Assembly: GCA_036417435.1 (NCBI GenBank)
Contig: CM070901.1
Coordinates: 4,500,001-4,564,000, forward strand
Direction of reading: 5' to 3'
Length of the DNA stretch: 64,000 nucleotides
Origin: Inia geoffrensis
Taxonomy: Eukaryota; Chordata; Mammalia; Artiodactyla; Iniidae
The notes beneath the pieces are model-generated. The model saw only the letters and a list, made by a program, of their open reading frames with translations, had not been told where the DNA came from and did not search any database. Made by a program: the position numbers and the translations under genes. This document shows positions 1-17,950 of the stretch, piece by piece. How positions within the stretch are numbered: the first letter of the stretch is position 1; every line of letters begins with the position of its first letter.

Positions 1-848
1 TGTTTTGTTTTGAATCAAATACGGGAGAAGGCACCAGAGTCTTTTTGCTGCTTGAGAGTTTTAGAAAGCTTTAGAAAAAAAGCTTCATGGAGGGCCACGG
101 GAAGAGACAAAGGCAGACCTCTGAGATGTTGCAGAACCATTCAGATTCTGCCGGGAGAAAAAGCTGAGGGTCAGCTCTGGGTAAAGTCAGCCTTCCATTT
201 CACTGACCAGCTTTCCCCTGCAAGGAAAAGGCTTCCTGGGGGCTGCTATCCTCAGAGGGAAACAGAAAAGGAGGCATGGGGAGGGGACCCGGAACCTGGG
301 TTGGAGACTGAAGCCCAGCGTCTTCGCAGCAGTGAATGAAATAGGTGTAAAGCTAATAAAACATCCTAAGACAGATAAGCCTGCAAAGTGCCATCAGAGA
401 TGGAGGAGTAAAGTGGGGGGGGGGTGAGAAAAAAAGAATGGTTTAATCAAAGCATCTTAAGCAGCCTGACCCCCAAGTCAGAATGATTTAAAGGTTTTAT
501 TAGGAGAACAGATGGAAGATGAGAGCATTTCTCGCCGCAGAATGGCCCTTCTTGGATACTCATATGCTGCATGATATAGCATTATATCAATCTCCTTATA
601 GCTCAAGATATAAATAAAAGGAAGAATGTATTCAAACTCTTCTGTTTGCCAGCAACCTCCCTTGGGTTGCTAACACTGAGGAGAAAACAGTAGAACGGAG
701 GCTATAAAAAAAAAAAAATCAAGAGCTACTAATGTGACCCAATTGCTGCTATTTATTTAATGGAACCATCATTATTTTCTTTCTTCGACATACGTCTAAT
801 AATGAAGCAAAAAGAAAGGAAAATAATTATCAATGTGCCACTTCAGAT
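1..848. other. 3' flank of C1orf53, no gene recognised
   Basis: This stretch lies downstream of the minus-strand C1orf53 gene. I see no exon-like or repeat-family signal that I can name. It holds a run of G at about 413-424 and a run of A at about 707-718. An open frame at 10-339 has no recognisable domain and ordinary mixed composition, so I do not call it a gene. In human the next gene on this side is LHX9, but no LHX9 homeodomain or LIM coding sequence is present here. Confidence 0.5.
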
Positions 849-859
849 ACACACAAACA

Positions 860-1183
860 GAGACTTCCCTGGTGGTACAGTGGTTAAGAATCCTCCTGCT
901 AATGCAGGGGACATGCGTTCGAGCCCTGTTCGGGGAAGATCCCACATCCCACATGCCACGGAGCCCGTGTGCCACAACTGCTGAGCACACGCGTCGCAAT
1001 TACCGAAGCCCATGCGCCTAGAGCCCGCGCTCCACAACAAGAGAAGCCACCACAATGAGTAGCCCAGGCACCACAACGAAGAGTAGCCCCCCCTCGTCAC
1101 AACTAGAGAAAGCCCGCGTGCAGCAACGAAGACCCAAAGCAGCCAAACATAAATAAATAAATAAATTTATATTCAGAAAAGAA
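860..1183 (+). repeat. CHR-type tRNA-derived SINE, long form
   Basis: The element starts with the tRNA-like head (ACTTCCCTGGTGGTACAGTGG), keeps a B-box-like GCGTTCGAGCCC, and ends in the (AAATA)n tail of the long CHR form. It is flanked by an 11-bp target-site duplication, ACACACAAACA, at 849-859 and 1184-1194. It lies antisense to C1orf53, just past its likely poly(A) site. Confidence 0.93.
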
Positions 1184-1324
1184 ACACACAAACATTTGCT
1201 AGCTTTTTCATTTTATTGATGTTCTTTTAATACATGTTTAAGATTAAGATTAATATATGCTTAAGTTTAAGATTAAACTAGTGCTCAAGTACTAACAGCA
1301 CAGAAAGCAATTCTGGATTAAGGT

Positions 1325-1334
1325 TTTATTTATT
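1325..1334 (-). terminator. C1orf53: Candidate poly(A) signal of C1orf53
   Basis: Read on the minus strand, two overlapping AATAAA hexamers occur about 50 nt after the C1orf53 stop codon. A further AATAAA lies at 1212-1217. Which one is used cannot be told from sequence. Use of the first would give a very short 3' UTR of roughly 70-80 nt. Confidence 0.5.
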
Positions 1335-1380
1335 TTTTTAATAAGGCTCAATTAGATGGAGAACAGAAATGAAATTCTTC

Positions 1381-8207
<6,827 letters not shown>

Positions 8208-8222
8208 AGAAAGCTCTTTTGT

Positions 8223-8405
8223 GGGACTTCCCTGGTGGTCCAGTGGTTAAGACTTCCTGCTCCCAATGCAGGGGACCTGGGTTCAATCCCTGGTCAGGGG
8301 ACTAGATCCCTAAAAATCCTGCATGCTGCAACAAAGATCCTGTGTGCCGCAACTAAGACCTGGCGCAGCCAAATTAATAAATAAATAAACATTAAAAAAA
8401 AAAAA
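8223..8405 (+). repeat. CHR-type SINE, older short form
   Basis: The tRNA-like head is followed by GGTTCAATCCC (B box) and a poly-A end. It has a 15-bp duplication, AGAAAGCTCTTTTGT at 8208-8222 and a one-mismatch copy at 8406-8420. Confidence 0.93.
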
Positions 8406-8420
8406 AGAAAGCTGTTTTGT

Positions 8421-9705
8421 ACCATTCACGTTACATGTGTGTGCATTCTTATATATCTTTAAACATAATCTGAGCTGCAAATCTGTATAGTTAAGAGTTG
8501 ATAAAGCATTTTAGTACAAATCGTTTCCAAACAGATTTGATAATTAGAGTGTCATTTAGACTTTGAATAGATTATCTGCCCGTTTCAGTTTTCATCTGAT
8601 CTTCACACTTGGGAGTCGGTGTCGTGGCACGTCACGTAACTTTCATTCACTGCATCTCTTGTTTGAAAGAGCCTCCTTGGATCTTGACCCTTACCTTATT
8701 CTGGCATGTGTTCATTTCTTCTCAGACTGTCTGCGCTCACAGTAGACAACACACCTGTATGAAAATGGGGGCACAGTGTTCCACCTTAGAATGGTAAATG
8801 TAGTTCCCACTTTATTTATGAAGGATTTACACCCAGGTTTGCTTTAGAAAGAGTTCTGTGCCCCATCTCTGCATGTTACATGATATGGCATATATTTTAT
8901 ACCCCTTCCTATCATCTGTGATGTTTGTGTTGATACTGAACATGTTTGCTATTTGGAGGAGGAGGGAGGAGATTCAGAGAAATGTGTTTCCCTAGGCTTC
9001 CCTAGGTATTGATTTTTAAATAGGTACATTAGGCCTCTCTCTGTTGTAGGCTGTGGATCACACAGCTTTGTCTGGTTACAGTAAAAGGGATGGGCTCCCA
9101 TCAGCGTGAGGCAGGACTTGATCTAGGCTCAGTGCCACGGCCAGGGCTCAGGCTCCTTTCCCAGCTCTGCCTCCTTATTGCTCATGGCCTTTTCAGGCAG
9201 GTGCTTTTCTCGTGGGTGAAGGATGGCTGCAAACAGCTTTCTCATCCTTGGCCAGCTGAAAAGAGAGCCTTTTTATGAAGCTCCTGGACGAGAAGAAGCC
9301 TTTTTGACCCCAGAAGTTCTAACAGCCATCTCTTCATCGTGTGTCCGTTCCTGAACCGATCTTCATGAGTATAGGTTGTGCCGAAGGCAGTCGGGGCCTG
9401 TCTCGGGAACTGCCTTGTGAACCCTCCCAGACCCAGGCCTGAGAACGGCCTGTATTGATGCTGGGGACACACTTAACAAATGTCCACTGCAGTGTGACTT
9501 GCAAAGGCAAAATAAATTCCTCCAACCCACCCAGTCCTTTTAGCATTTAGTATTAATTGCTTATTGTTTAAAACATTTTTCATGGTTCCACTGGTTCCCT
9601 TCTAGATGTCCTTCCTTTGATCTCCCACAATTATGTGCTTCATTTTAGCTTTTTTATATGTAGTAATTTGGGGGGCCCTGTTTTCTTAACAGATTGTAAA
9701 CAAGA
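8421..9705. other. Unassigned sequence
   Basis: No gene or clearly named repeat is seen. The open frames around 9090-9550 have no recognisable domain. The region is moderately GC-rich towards 9.1-9.5 kb. Confidence 0.4.
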
Positions 9706-9713
9706 TGGTAGGG

Positions 9714-10064
9714 CAGCAGTCCCCAACCTTTTTGGTACCAGGGACCTGTTTTGTGGAAGACAGTTTTTCCATGGACGGGGTGGGGTGCTGGTGCAGGATG
9801 GTTTAGGGATGATTCAAGCGCATTACATTTATGGTGTACTTTATTTCTATTATTAATACATTGTAATATATAATGAAATAATTCTACAACTCACCATCAT
9901 GCTGACAGGAGGCGGAGCTCACGCAGTAATTGGAGCGCTGGGGAGCGGCTGTAAACACAGATGAAGCTTCCCTCGCTGGCCCACCGCTACCTCCTACTGT
10001 GCGGTCAGTTCCTGACAGGCCGTGGACCAGTAGCGGTCTGTGGCCCGGGGGTTGGGGACCCCTG
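9714..10064 (+). mobile_element. Non-autonomous hAT-type DNA transposon
   Basis: The ends form imperfect inverted repeats (CAGCAGTCCCCAACC at the left, GGTTGGGGACCCCTG at the right). The copy is flanked by a perfect 8-bp duplication TGGTAGGG (9706-9713 and 10065-10072), the hallmark of hAT transposition. At 351 bp it encodes no transposase. The body is recognisable as a common mammalian hAT family that I cannot name with certainty. Confidence 0.93.
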
Positions 10065-10072
10065 TGGTAGGG

Positions 10073-11100
10073 ATTATGCTGTTTTCATCTTTGTATCTCC
10101 ACAACCCCACCTGTACTTTTTTACCTATTACTATGACACTTAGTGAATAAAGGCTTTTCAAATGGGCAAGTCCGTGGTTGTTCATTCTGAAGTATATAAT
10201 CCTTAGCTAGTGGATAAACATTTCATATGAAATTCTAAAATTAACATTCTTTACATAATGATGCAAATTTGAAAGTATTTACTGTGGATTAATAATTGCA
10301 AATAAATACTTTAAAAACTGGGTGATAAAGATACTAACTCTGAGGTCTTATTAAATTGTATTTATTAAATAGCATTGGGCCATTTTACTGACAATCAGGA
10401 CATATGTACACATTATCAAATTGCCTGATGTAAGCCCCCAAAAGCTGCCTCTGATTAATTTTAAGTGTTATTCTCTGTGTTATCTTTTAACGAATTATGA
10501 ATGTACTGCACTGTTAGTGGGCAAATGGGTGCTGAGGTCACAGAGCACAGACGTCTTGTCCGGGCACTGCCTGTTTTGCGCAGTTGTTTTTGGACACTGG
10601 TTTGTGTATTTGATGTCTTTCAAATAGCCGGATGGTGAGTTATGACATGTCATGCTCCACGTAGAGCGCATTTCACTCTCAATTCTTATGATTGAGAGCA
10701 AATGTTACACGCCCCTAAGGTCGCCCATAGGGAATCTTTGTTTCATTTCATCCGACATCCCATAGCATACTTTGTTTTACAGAGCTGGTCTTAGAAAATT
10801 CTTTGGGGAATTATAACCGTTTCTGTTTGCCAGCCCAGTGAATCTCGGCTTTTTCACGAGGGGTGCTTGCCCACCAGCGCTGCCTGCCTGGAGTGCTCCT
10901 GCACTCGGCTCCTATCTTTCCATTTTATTTTTGTCTCCCTGGACAGACAAGCTGTGGATGGGCTGCCTGACATGAAGGAATCTAGCCATTTCAGGTCCTC
11001 CTCCACCCTCGCAATCACTCTCTACTGAGCAGTAGACTAGCTTCTTCCCCTACTGCCAAGGTGAGGCGGCAGGCATAACTTGATGGTTAAATTCGGGGCA
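10073..11100. other. Unassigned sequence
   Basis: It is AT-rich and looks unique. I see no exon and no repeat that I can name. Short frames such as 10421-10627 are unsupported. Confidence 0.4.
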
Positions 11101-11740
11101 CTTGGACAGACAGTACTTACCCGACTGCATTGAAAGCAGCAGCCCTCAGCCCTTCTCACTGCACACTGCGCCCTCCCGTGATTTAATCTATGCTTACGTT
11201 TTTAATCTGCTACCTACATGCTCACGGCTCCCAGATCTCCGCACAGGATCCACGCTTGTGAGGTCCAAACACCTACTCTCCACCTGCCTGCTGTACAGAT
11301 ACACTTACATATACCCCCAAACTCAGAATGGACTTCACCATCATTCCCTTCGAAGTCCTACTGTCCCGTTTATTTCCTCTTTTAAAAGCACAGCAAATTC
11401 AGAGATTTCTTTTCACAGCATGACCCTTCACTCTTTCCACATCTCCCCACCCAGGGGATCACCATGTCCTACCCGTTTTACTTATCTATGTCTCAAACCC
11501 GTCCTCCTTTGCGTCTATCATTCTTCTAGTTCAGTTTGTTATCATTTCTTTCCCCACGGCTACAGCTAGAACAGAATGGCTCATTGATGTAAATAACAAA
11601 TAATGAGGACTTATTCTGTATTAGGGCCCTCTCCTAAGTGCTGGAGACGGATTGTTCATATTTCGCGTGCGATATTTATTCTGACAAAGATATCCATCAG
11701 CTCCTTGAAGTGGTGAAGTCATGCCTGTCCCTAAACCTCG
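11101..11740 (+). repeat. Possible L2-derived sequence
   Basis: The pyrimidine-rich text, with phrases such as ACTCTTTCCACATCTCCC, resembles L2 internal sequence. It lies directly upstream of a clearer L2 3' end in the same orientation. A 155-codon open frame here (11102-11569) is a product of the pyrimidine bias and shows no conserved domain. The assignment is tentative. Confidence 0.35.
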
Positions 11741-12040
11741 GTCGCTATGTCCCCTCTTCTATGAAGCCCTCCCTGACTGCGCATCTTGCTTACTGCCTCC
11801 TCTGCAGGCTGGGCTGGGCTGGGCACACCACTTCAGTGCTCCATAATATCCAAAACGTGTCTCTACGTTTGCACTTTCTTATTGTATGGTTTTGTATTTA
11901 AGAGGGCTTTTTTACTAGCAGCTTGTGAGGTCTTTAAGGGCAAAGGATTGTCTTAATCATCTTTGTATCCCTAGCAGCACAAGTACATAGGAAATGCTAA
12001 AAACGAAAAGCTTGTTGAAATGAATGGATGAATGCATAAC
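11741..12040 (+). repeat. L2 LINE 3' end
   Basis: It carries the typical L2 order: a CTTCTATGAAGCCCTCCCTGA-like block, a region describing a T-rich tail, AGGGCAAAGGATTGTCTTA, and an ending with a TTGTTGAAATGAATGGATGAATG-like terminus. It is old and diverged. Confidence 0.7.
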
Positions 12041-13020
12041 GGCAGCAAAACCCCACATCTGAGTCACACAGTCAAGAAATGATACAAATGCACTTTCCCC
12101 TAATATTTTATGATTAAGAATCAGTGTTGGGTTTTATCGACACATCGGTTGATCTCAGTCTATTGTCCTGAGAGCCAATATCCTAAGATAATAACAAGGT
12201 AACCGTGATTTTATCTGGTAATCTATTTAGTAAGCTCCCCCCAAACAATCATTGAATTAATGGTAAATGCAGTGTATGGGCTGCATTTCAAATGAAGTCA
12301 GTGTATGTTGACAGTGAAGTGCAGCCTTGTTAACCCTGAACAATCATTCCAATTATAAACTACATGCACACAATCACTGTCACATAAAATATCCAGACTA
12401 ATTACTTCTAGCCCTTTTGTTATGCAATTATTCGAAATGAAACCTACTCTTATGGATATTCGGTATTAACAGTGTATTTCCCAGAAAGAACACTGCTAAA
12501 GAGCTAGCAAGAATGTGATTCCATTTGTACCTTATTACAATAGATGGATTAGTGTTGTGCTTTTACAATTACACGGGCAGCCACTGTTTTGTAGGATTTC
12601 CCACATACCAACACAGCAGCAAAGAGATCTCGGTTCAGGTCGTAAATACAATATACAAATCAGAGCCTTGTTCTCTGCACTCTTGCTGCAGCCTGAGGGA
12701 GAAGAGCAAGTCCACTGTTCCATGACTGCAGTGAAAGGCACACTGAGTTTCAGGTCAAATATCCATGACATTGATGTGTCTGAGTAGTCTGTCTAGTATG
12801 GTCTATGTTAATATCCTCCCTGTGGTGGGCAGGAGGGATGTGTCTCAGTGATCAGCATAGCACACAAGCATTTTAGGTTTCCTACAGGTGTAAAATTGAT
12901 GCACCTGTCGCGTCCTGTGGAATGTCGATCTTCTACATGTAGCTAAACTGTACACTTGCTGTGTGGTCATATTTGTACAATTCTATAAGGATGCTCTCAC
13001 CACCAGTTGCTCTATCTGAT
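12041..13020. promoter_or_regulatory. Non-repetitive AT-rich block, possible regulatory element
   Basis: No transposon signature is visible in about 12,050-12,950, which is unusual for this window. Two copies of an AACAATCATT-N2-AATTA-like motif (12244-12259 and 12339-12355) sit among several TAATTA-type homeodomain cores. This is only suggestive. Conservation was not tested, and no coding potential is seen. Confidence 0.25.
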
Positions 13021-13024
13021 GGTA

Positions 13025-13026
<2 letters not shown>

Positions 13027-13056
<30 letters not shown>

Positions 13057-13214
13057 CGGTACGCGGGCCTCTCACTGCTGGGGCCTCTCCCGTTGCGGAG
13101 CACAGGCTCTGGACGCGCAGGCTCAGCGGCCATGGCTCACGGGCCCAGCCGCTCCACGGCATGTGGGATCTTCCCGGACCGGGGCACGAACCCGTGTCCC
13201 CTGCATCGGCAGGC
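13027..13214 (-). repeat. Cetacean CHR SINE, 5'-truncated
   Basis: On the minus strand the body runs to a poly-A tail (poly-T at 13027-13055). About 35 bp of the tRNA-like head is missing, including the A box. No clear duplication flanks it, so it may be an incomplete insertion or have lost its edge. Confidence 0.9.
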
Positions 13215-13220
13215 AGGGGA

Positions 13221-13925
13221 CACATTTCGATAGCATTGTTAAAGAAGATAGTTTTGGGTTTGTCTGTGCTTGTGATTTGTTCAGCTTTTCCTGCATGTAG
13301 TTTGAAGCTCTGTTATCAGGTGCATAAATACACAGGATTGTGATAGCCCCTTGAATTTACCCCGTTATCATTATATAATGTCCCGTTTTACTTCTGATAG
13401 TTTCCCTTGTTCTGAAATATGCTTTGTCTGATATTAGCATAACCACTCCAGCTTTTTTTTTAATTTAATTAATTAATTTATTTATTTATTTTTGGCCGTG
13501 TTGGGTCTTCGTTTCTGTGCGAGGGCTTTCTCTAGTTGCGGCGAGCGGGGGCCACTCTTCATCGCGGTGCACTGGCCTCTCACTGTCGCGGCCTCTCTTG
13601 TTGCGGAGCCCAAGCTCCAGACGCGCAGGCTCAGCGGCCATGGCTCACGCGCCCAGCCGCTCCGCGGCATGTGGGATCTTCCCGGACCGGGGCACGAACC
13701 CGTGTCCCCTGCATCGGCAGGCGGACTCTCAACCACTGCGCCACCAGGGAAGCCCTCCAGCTTTCTTTTGATAAGGGTTGTCATGGTATAGCTTTTCCTA
13801 CCCGTTTAATTTATTTGTGGTTTTATATTTTAAAATGAATTTATTTTAGGCATCATATAGTTGGGCCTTTTTTAAAATCCAATTTCACAAGCCCTGGGTT
13901 TTCATCGGTATTTAGACCTGTAATG
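13221..13925 (-). repeat. Old L1 ORF2 fragment
   Basis: The plus strand reads as antisense L1 ORF2, for example TGTCTGATATTAGCATAACC and the CACTCCAGCTTTCTTTTGAT phrase. It is interrupted by the SINE at 13456-13754. No open frame survives. Confidence 0.75.
13456..13754 (-). repeat. CHR SINE with composite tail
   Basis: It is flanked by CTCCAGCTTT at 13446-13455 and 13755-13764. The tRNA end is at the right, with CCACCAGGGAAGCCC. The element joins the body of the short cetacean form to the longer tail (TTTTTGGCCGTGTTGGGTC) of the long CHR form, so it looks like an intermediate or recombinant subfamily. Confidence 0.92.
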
Positions 13926-14320
13926 GGCTAATGGTGCACGCCCCCCGCCCCCCAAATATATGTCTGTGTTCTGATCTCTGGAACCTATAAATGATACCTT
14001 TTCTGGAAAGAAACGGTCTTTTCAGATGTAATTAAGCTAAGGATTTTGAGATGAAGAGGTCCTCCTGGATTATCCGAGGTGGCGGTGTTGAATCCCATGA
14101 CAAGTGACCTTATAACTGACATACAGAGGACATGATGATACGACAATGGAGGGAGGCGCTGGAGAGATGCGGCCAGAAGCCCAGGAAGCTGGGCGAGGCA
14201 AGGAAGGGATCCCCGCCCCCCACCAGAGCCCTCAGAGGGGCGGCAGCGCTGCTGGATTTTGGCTTCCAGTCCCCCAAATTGTCAGAGAGTAAATTATTAT
14301 CATTTCAAGTCTGATAAAAT
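13926..14320 (+). repeat. MaLR (MLT1-like) solo LTR
   Basis: The order of motifs is that of MLT1 LTRs: a start near TGTAATGGGCTAATGG, TTTTCAGATGTAATTAAGCT, CTTATAA followed by GACATACAGAGGACA, and CCAGAAGCCCAGGAAGCTGG. The 3' terminus is cut off. Confidence 0.75.
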
Positions 14321-14439
14321 ATGCTTGCATCATTCAGCGTCCACCTAAAATGGTATTTCCTCCTTCAACCTTTTCATATACACATAAAATGTGATCTCTT
14401 GTTCTTCATGACAGCTTGTTCATAAAATTGACCTCAATA

Positions 14440-14965
14440 ATCCACCCCCATTCATGTGCTCATATCCCCTCGTGTTGGGATATTTGCATATCCTCCCATC
14501 AAGCGTTGAGGTTTCTCTTTCCCACTTAAATTGGAACTTGGTTATACGACTTGCTTTGACTATTGTGACTTTAGCAAACGTGACACAAACCACTGTTTGT
14601 AAAGCTTGCGTGCCGCCCCCCCCCCCCCATTTCTTTTAGACAGAGTTGGAATCATGAGACCATGCTGTAAGTAAACAAGCCCATGATAGTCTTTGGCAGA
14701 GCCCTCGAGGAGGAAAACTGACGCGCCCCTGCTGACTGCAGTACCCACCGCCGGATGTGTGAAGGAGGCCTCCTTAGTCCAGCCCCGGTCAATCTGTCAG
14801 ATGGAAATGGCCTCAGAAGTGATTTCTGGGTAGATCAGAAAAAGAACTGCTCAACTGAGCCTGCCCAATTTGCTGCCTGTGGAGTCATGACAGATAAAAT
14901 GGTTGTTGGTTTAAGTCAGTAGGTATGGGGGCAACTTGTATCATCAACGGTTAACTGAAACACTT
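14440..14965 (+). repeat. MaLR-like solo LTR
   Basis: It carries features of another MLT1-class LTR: GACTTGCTTTGACTATTGTG, TTAGCAAACGTGACACAA, ATGAGACCATGCTGTAAGTA, and an end near GGTTAACTGAAAC. A C run interrupts it at about 14620. The subfamily is not determined. Confidence 0.6.
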
Positions 14966-16872
14966 CCCTAATGCCCCTGTTTCAGTCAAAGCAAGGTAAC
15001 TGCTTTAATGAGCAATACCAAGGTGTGAATGAATTTCTACAATGAAAGTTTATTTCTTACTTATGCAAAACCCACAGGGTATGCTTCTGGTCAGTCAGCT
15101 CTCCTTCAAGTAGTGATCCCGGAATGCAGTCTCCATATCGCACCACTATTTTTAACTGATAACCTCTAAATTCACCAAAAGGTACCTAACCACCTCAGCC
15201 TGGAAGTGAGTTCATCCACTAGCCATATCTCCTTATCTGGATGGAAATGTATCCAACTCGTTCCTTGCCATCTCTGATTTACCCCTCTACCCCTTTCCTC
15301 TTCATATCTTCTTAAGACATAAATAATTATGTGTCCCTTCTCCCAACACTGAGCTGTAACCTTAAAGAATACAGTCAAATCTGCTAGTGTCTGTTGTAAT
15401 ACCCAACCTAAATCCTTGTGTACGGTAGAGGTGCCCTAATACACATCTATCATCTTATAGAACTTTCAACGTACTTTCAGAAACTCTACTTCATTTAAAT
15501 CTCACAACATTTTAAGATAGAAAATATATAATCATATCCATTTTTTACAAATGATGGAACTGAGGACTAAAGATTCTAAGTGATTTGCCCAAAGTCACCA
15601 CCCAGGAAACGGCAGAGCTGGAACTGGAACCCTATAATATGACTCAAGTCTTTTTCATACGGTCAAAAATATTTATTCAAGTAAACTAGCATTTTGCCTT
15701 TTTTCCCCCTAATTTGCCCTATGTCCAATTCAGTCACCACATTTCATTCATTCTTCTCTCATAATGTGTGTCTCTCTTTCTTTAAATTCCTATTGAAATC
15801 TTACCTGGTTTGGGTCATTGTCACTTGATGACTAAGTTACTGCAGTAGATGCCTAAATTATAATTCCTGCCTCTAGTCTGTTCCTCCTCTAATTCATTCT
15901 TAACACTGTTGTCAAAATAACAGTACTAACACCCCATTTTAATTGTCATTTTCTGGATGGAAAATCCGCAATGTCAAAATTTTACATGTAGGATAGAATA
16001 TGAACTAATTAGCTAGGCATTTTTGGTACTCCAACACTTTGACCCCTGAAGTATCTTTCTAGTCTTACGTCCTGTTACTCTCTAGGTCAAACATTCTGTA
16101 CTAGTCAGACTAATTTACTCACCTCCCCTAAATTATCCATGTTGCAGTCATGCTATTTTGTCTCCACAACAGTTCCCCAAATATGTTTCATTGTCCATCA
16201 CTCCCCCATGGGACCCTGAGAGAAATTCTGACCAGTCTAAGTCAACCTTGGAAATCCCATTCTTCCTGCACTGATTGATTTATAAAAGCTCCTACCAATG
16301 AGACACAGGGGAAATTCTGCAGGAATGCTTCTGGAAAAGGTTTTCTTACTCATATAACAAGACTAATGGGACCTTAGTTTCCAGGCATATGGCACAGTAG
16401 GTATCCTTAAAAATTTCCCTTACCAAAAAACCTAGATGGAAAAACAAAACAACTGTATTTTTAAATGCACAGTTAAGCCTGAAAAAGTAGGAAAAATCTA
16501 GGTACCAAAACATGAAAACTGAGCTAAACATCAGGGTTGTAATTTGTCTCTGACACTACTGTTGTCCTGGAGAATTTGTCAGTCTTGGGAGTTGAGTCTT
16601 AGTGGCTGATGGAGTCATTGGCCTGTGCCGGTTGAATGGTCTGAGACAAGATCCTTGGGTTGAGACACTCTGAGAGCTGTTCCCTTAGTGAGGGAAGCAC
16701 TTGACCTTTGTCACAGCCCTGCCCTCGGTGAACGGCTGGACTATAAAACAAATCTGCCCGCCAGGAGTGAGAGAAGGCAGGGCTCCTGTCCGACTCTGCC
16801 TGGACTCCCCGGAAAATCTGTAAAGAGAGGTCTGCGCACACATGAGTTAGAGGTTAAAGTTTTATTCCCTAC
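14966..16872. other. Mostly unassigned sequence with one MIR
   Basis: Apart from the MIR listed next, I see no gene or clear repeat. It is AT-rich single-copy-like sequence. Confidence 0.4.
15480..15660 (+). repeat. MIR SINE
   Basis: It keeps the MIR core and 3' half: a TTTTACAAATGATGGAACTGA block, AGTGATTTGCCCAAAGTCAC, and GGCAGAGCTGGAACTGGAAC. It is ancient and diverged, with no target-site duplication visible. Confidence 0.7.
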
Positions 16873-17255
16873 TGTGTTAGTCTGCTAGGGCGGCCACAAC
16901 AAAATACCACAGACTGGATAGCTTAACCAACAGAAATCTGTTTTCTCACAGTCTGAAGTCTGGAAATCCAAATCAAGGTCTTGTCAGGTTTGGTTCCTCC
17001 TAAGACCTCTCTCCTTGGCTTGCAGCCAACTCTTTCCCTGCTGTGTTTTCACGTGGTCTTCCCTCTGTGTGCATGCAACCCTGGGGTCTCTCCCTCTTCT
17101 TACAAAACACCAGTCCTATTTGGATTAGGGCCCTGCCTTATGGTCTCATTGAACCCTAATACTTCTTTGAAGGCCCTACTACAAGTACAGTCACATTGGG
17201 GGTTAGGACTTCAACAGATGAATTTGGTGGGGAGTACAATTCAGTACTATTACTT
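16873..17255 (-). repeat. MaLR (MLT1) solo LTR
   Basis: The plus strand begins with the reverse complement of the MLT1 end: TGTGTTAGTCTGCTAGGGCG and ACAAAATACCACAGACTGGA. It continues through CTTCTTACAAAACACCAGTC to GGACTTCAACAGATGAATTT. No internal MaLR sequence accompanies it. Confidence 0.85.
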
Positions 17256-17828
17256 GAAGCAGGTAGTAGGTAGTAGTACTACCTACTTAGTCCTATAAAA
17301 TCTAAGTCAGGATGAGAACAAGAATTTGTCCTAAGTTAGTAGAACCCCTGGTTGCTTGACAGAAGCAAAAAGAAACACATTCTCTCTATTGAGATAAAGC
17401 TTCAATATTGGCCCCACAAGATTCCTCAGAAAAAGTCCTCTGGCCATGATTTCATAACCCAAAATTACAAAGCACAGGAGGAATCAAGGCAACATGGGCA
17501 ACGGCAAACGCAAATAACAAACAGTACACTCTGACAACCAGAAATTCCAATAATGGAATTATTGGTTAGAGAGTAAAACATAAAAGCCTAAAATGTTTAA
17601 AGAAATAAAAATTAGAATTGAAAACATGAGATGGAAGCAACACAAGAGGTTTAAAAAGCAAAACAGATTGGAATGACAACTAAATGGAAATTCTAAATGA
17701 AAAACAGAATAGCTAATGTTAAAAACTCAATGAGTGGCTTAAAGGGCGGATTAAGCACCACTGAAGTGACAATTAGTTAACTAGAATGAGAATATATAAC
17801 ATACATATATTAGTTAGCTAAAATGAGA

Positions 17829-17830
<2 letters not shown>

Positions 17831-17908
<78 letters not shown>
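17831..17908 (+). repeat. (GT)n(AT)n compound microsatellite
   Basis: About 17 GT units are followed by about 20 AT units with an ACAT join. It lies inside the old L1 and abuts a mariner-like end on the right. Confidence 0.95.
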
Positions 17909-17912
<4 letters not shown>

Positions 17913-17915
17913 TAT

Positions 17916-17950
17916 GGGGTTGGCCAAAGAGTTCCTTCAGGTTTTTCCAT
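17916..17950 (+). mobile_element. Orphan mariner-like terminal repeat
   Basis: The sequence GGGGTTGGCCAAAGAGTTCC and its continuation to TTTTTCC match the terminal repeat of the mariner elements common in cetartiodactyl genomes, with a few substitutions. I find no second end or transposase nearby, so it is a remnant of one end only. Confidence 0.6.

Noticed and set aside
862..960. tRNA-gene-like A and B boxes
   Set aside because: They belong to tRNA-derived SINE heads here and at the other SINEs. No cloverleaf or tRNA 3' end follows.
11102..11569. 155-codon plus-strand open frame
   Set aside because: Its composition is pyrimidine-biased, it has no recognised domain and no splice context, and it is probably L2-derived.
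13027..13838. Several overlapping frames of 60-100 codons with repeated Pro/Gly/Cys text
   Set aside because: They are frames through CHR SINE bodies. The same peptides recur at every SINE in the window (21.3, 38.4, 42.1, 46.9, 49.1, 60.0, 62.2 kb).
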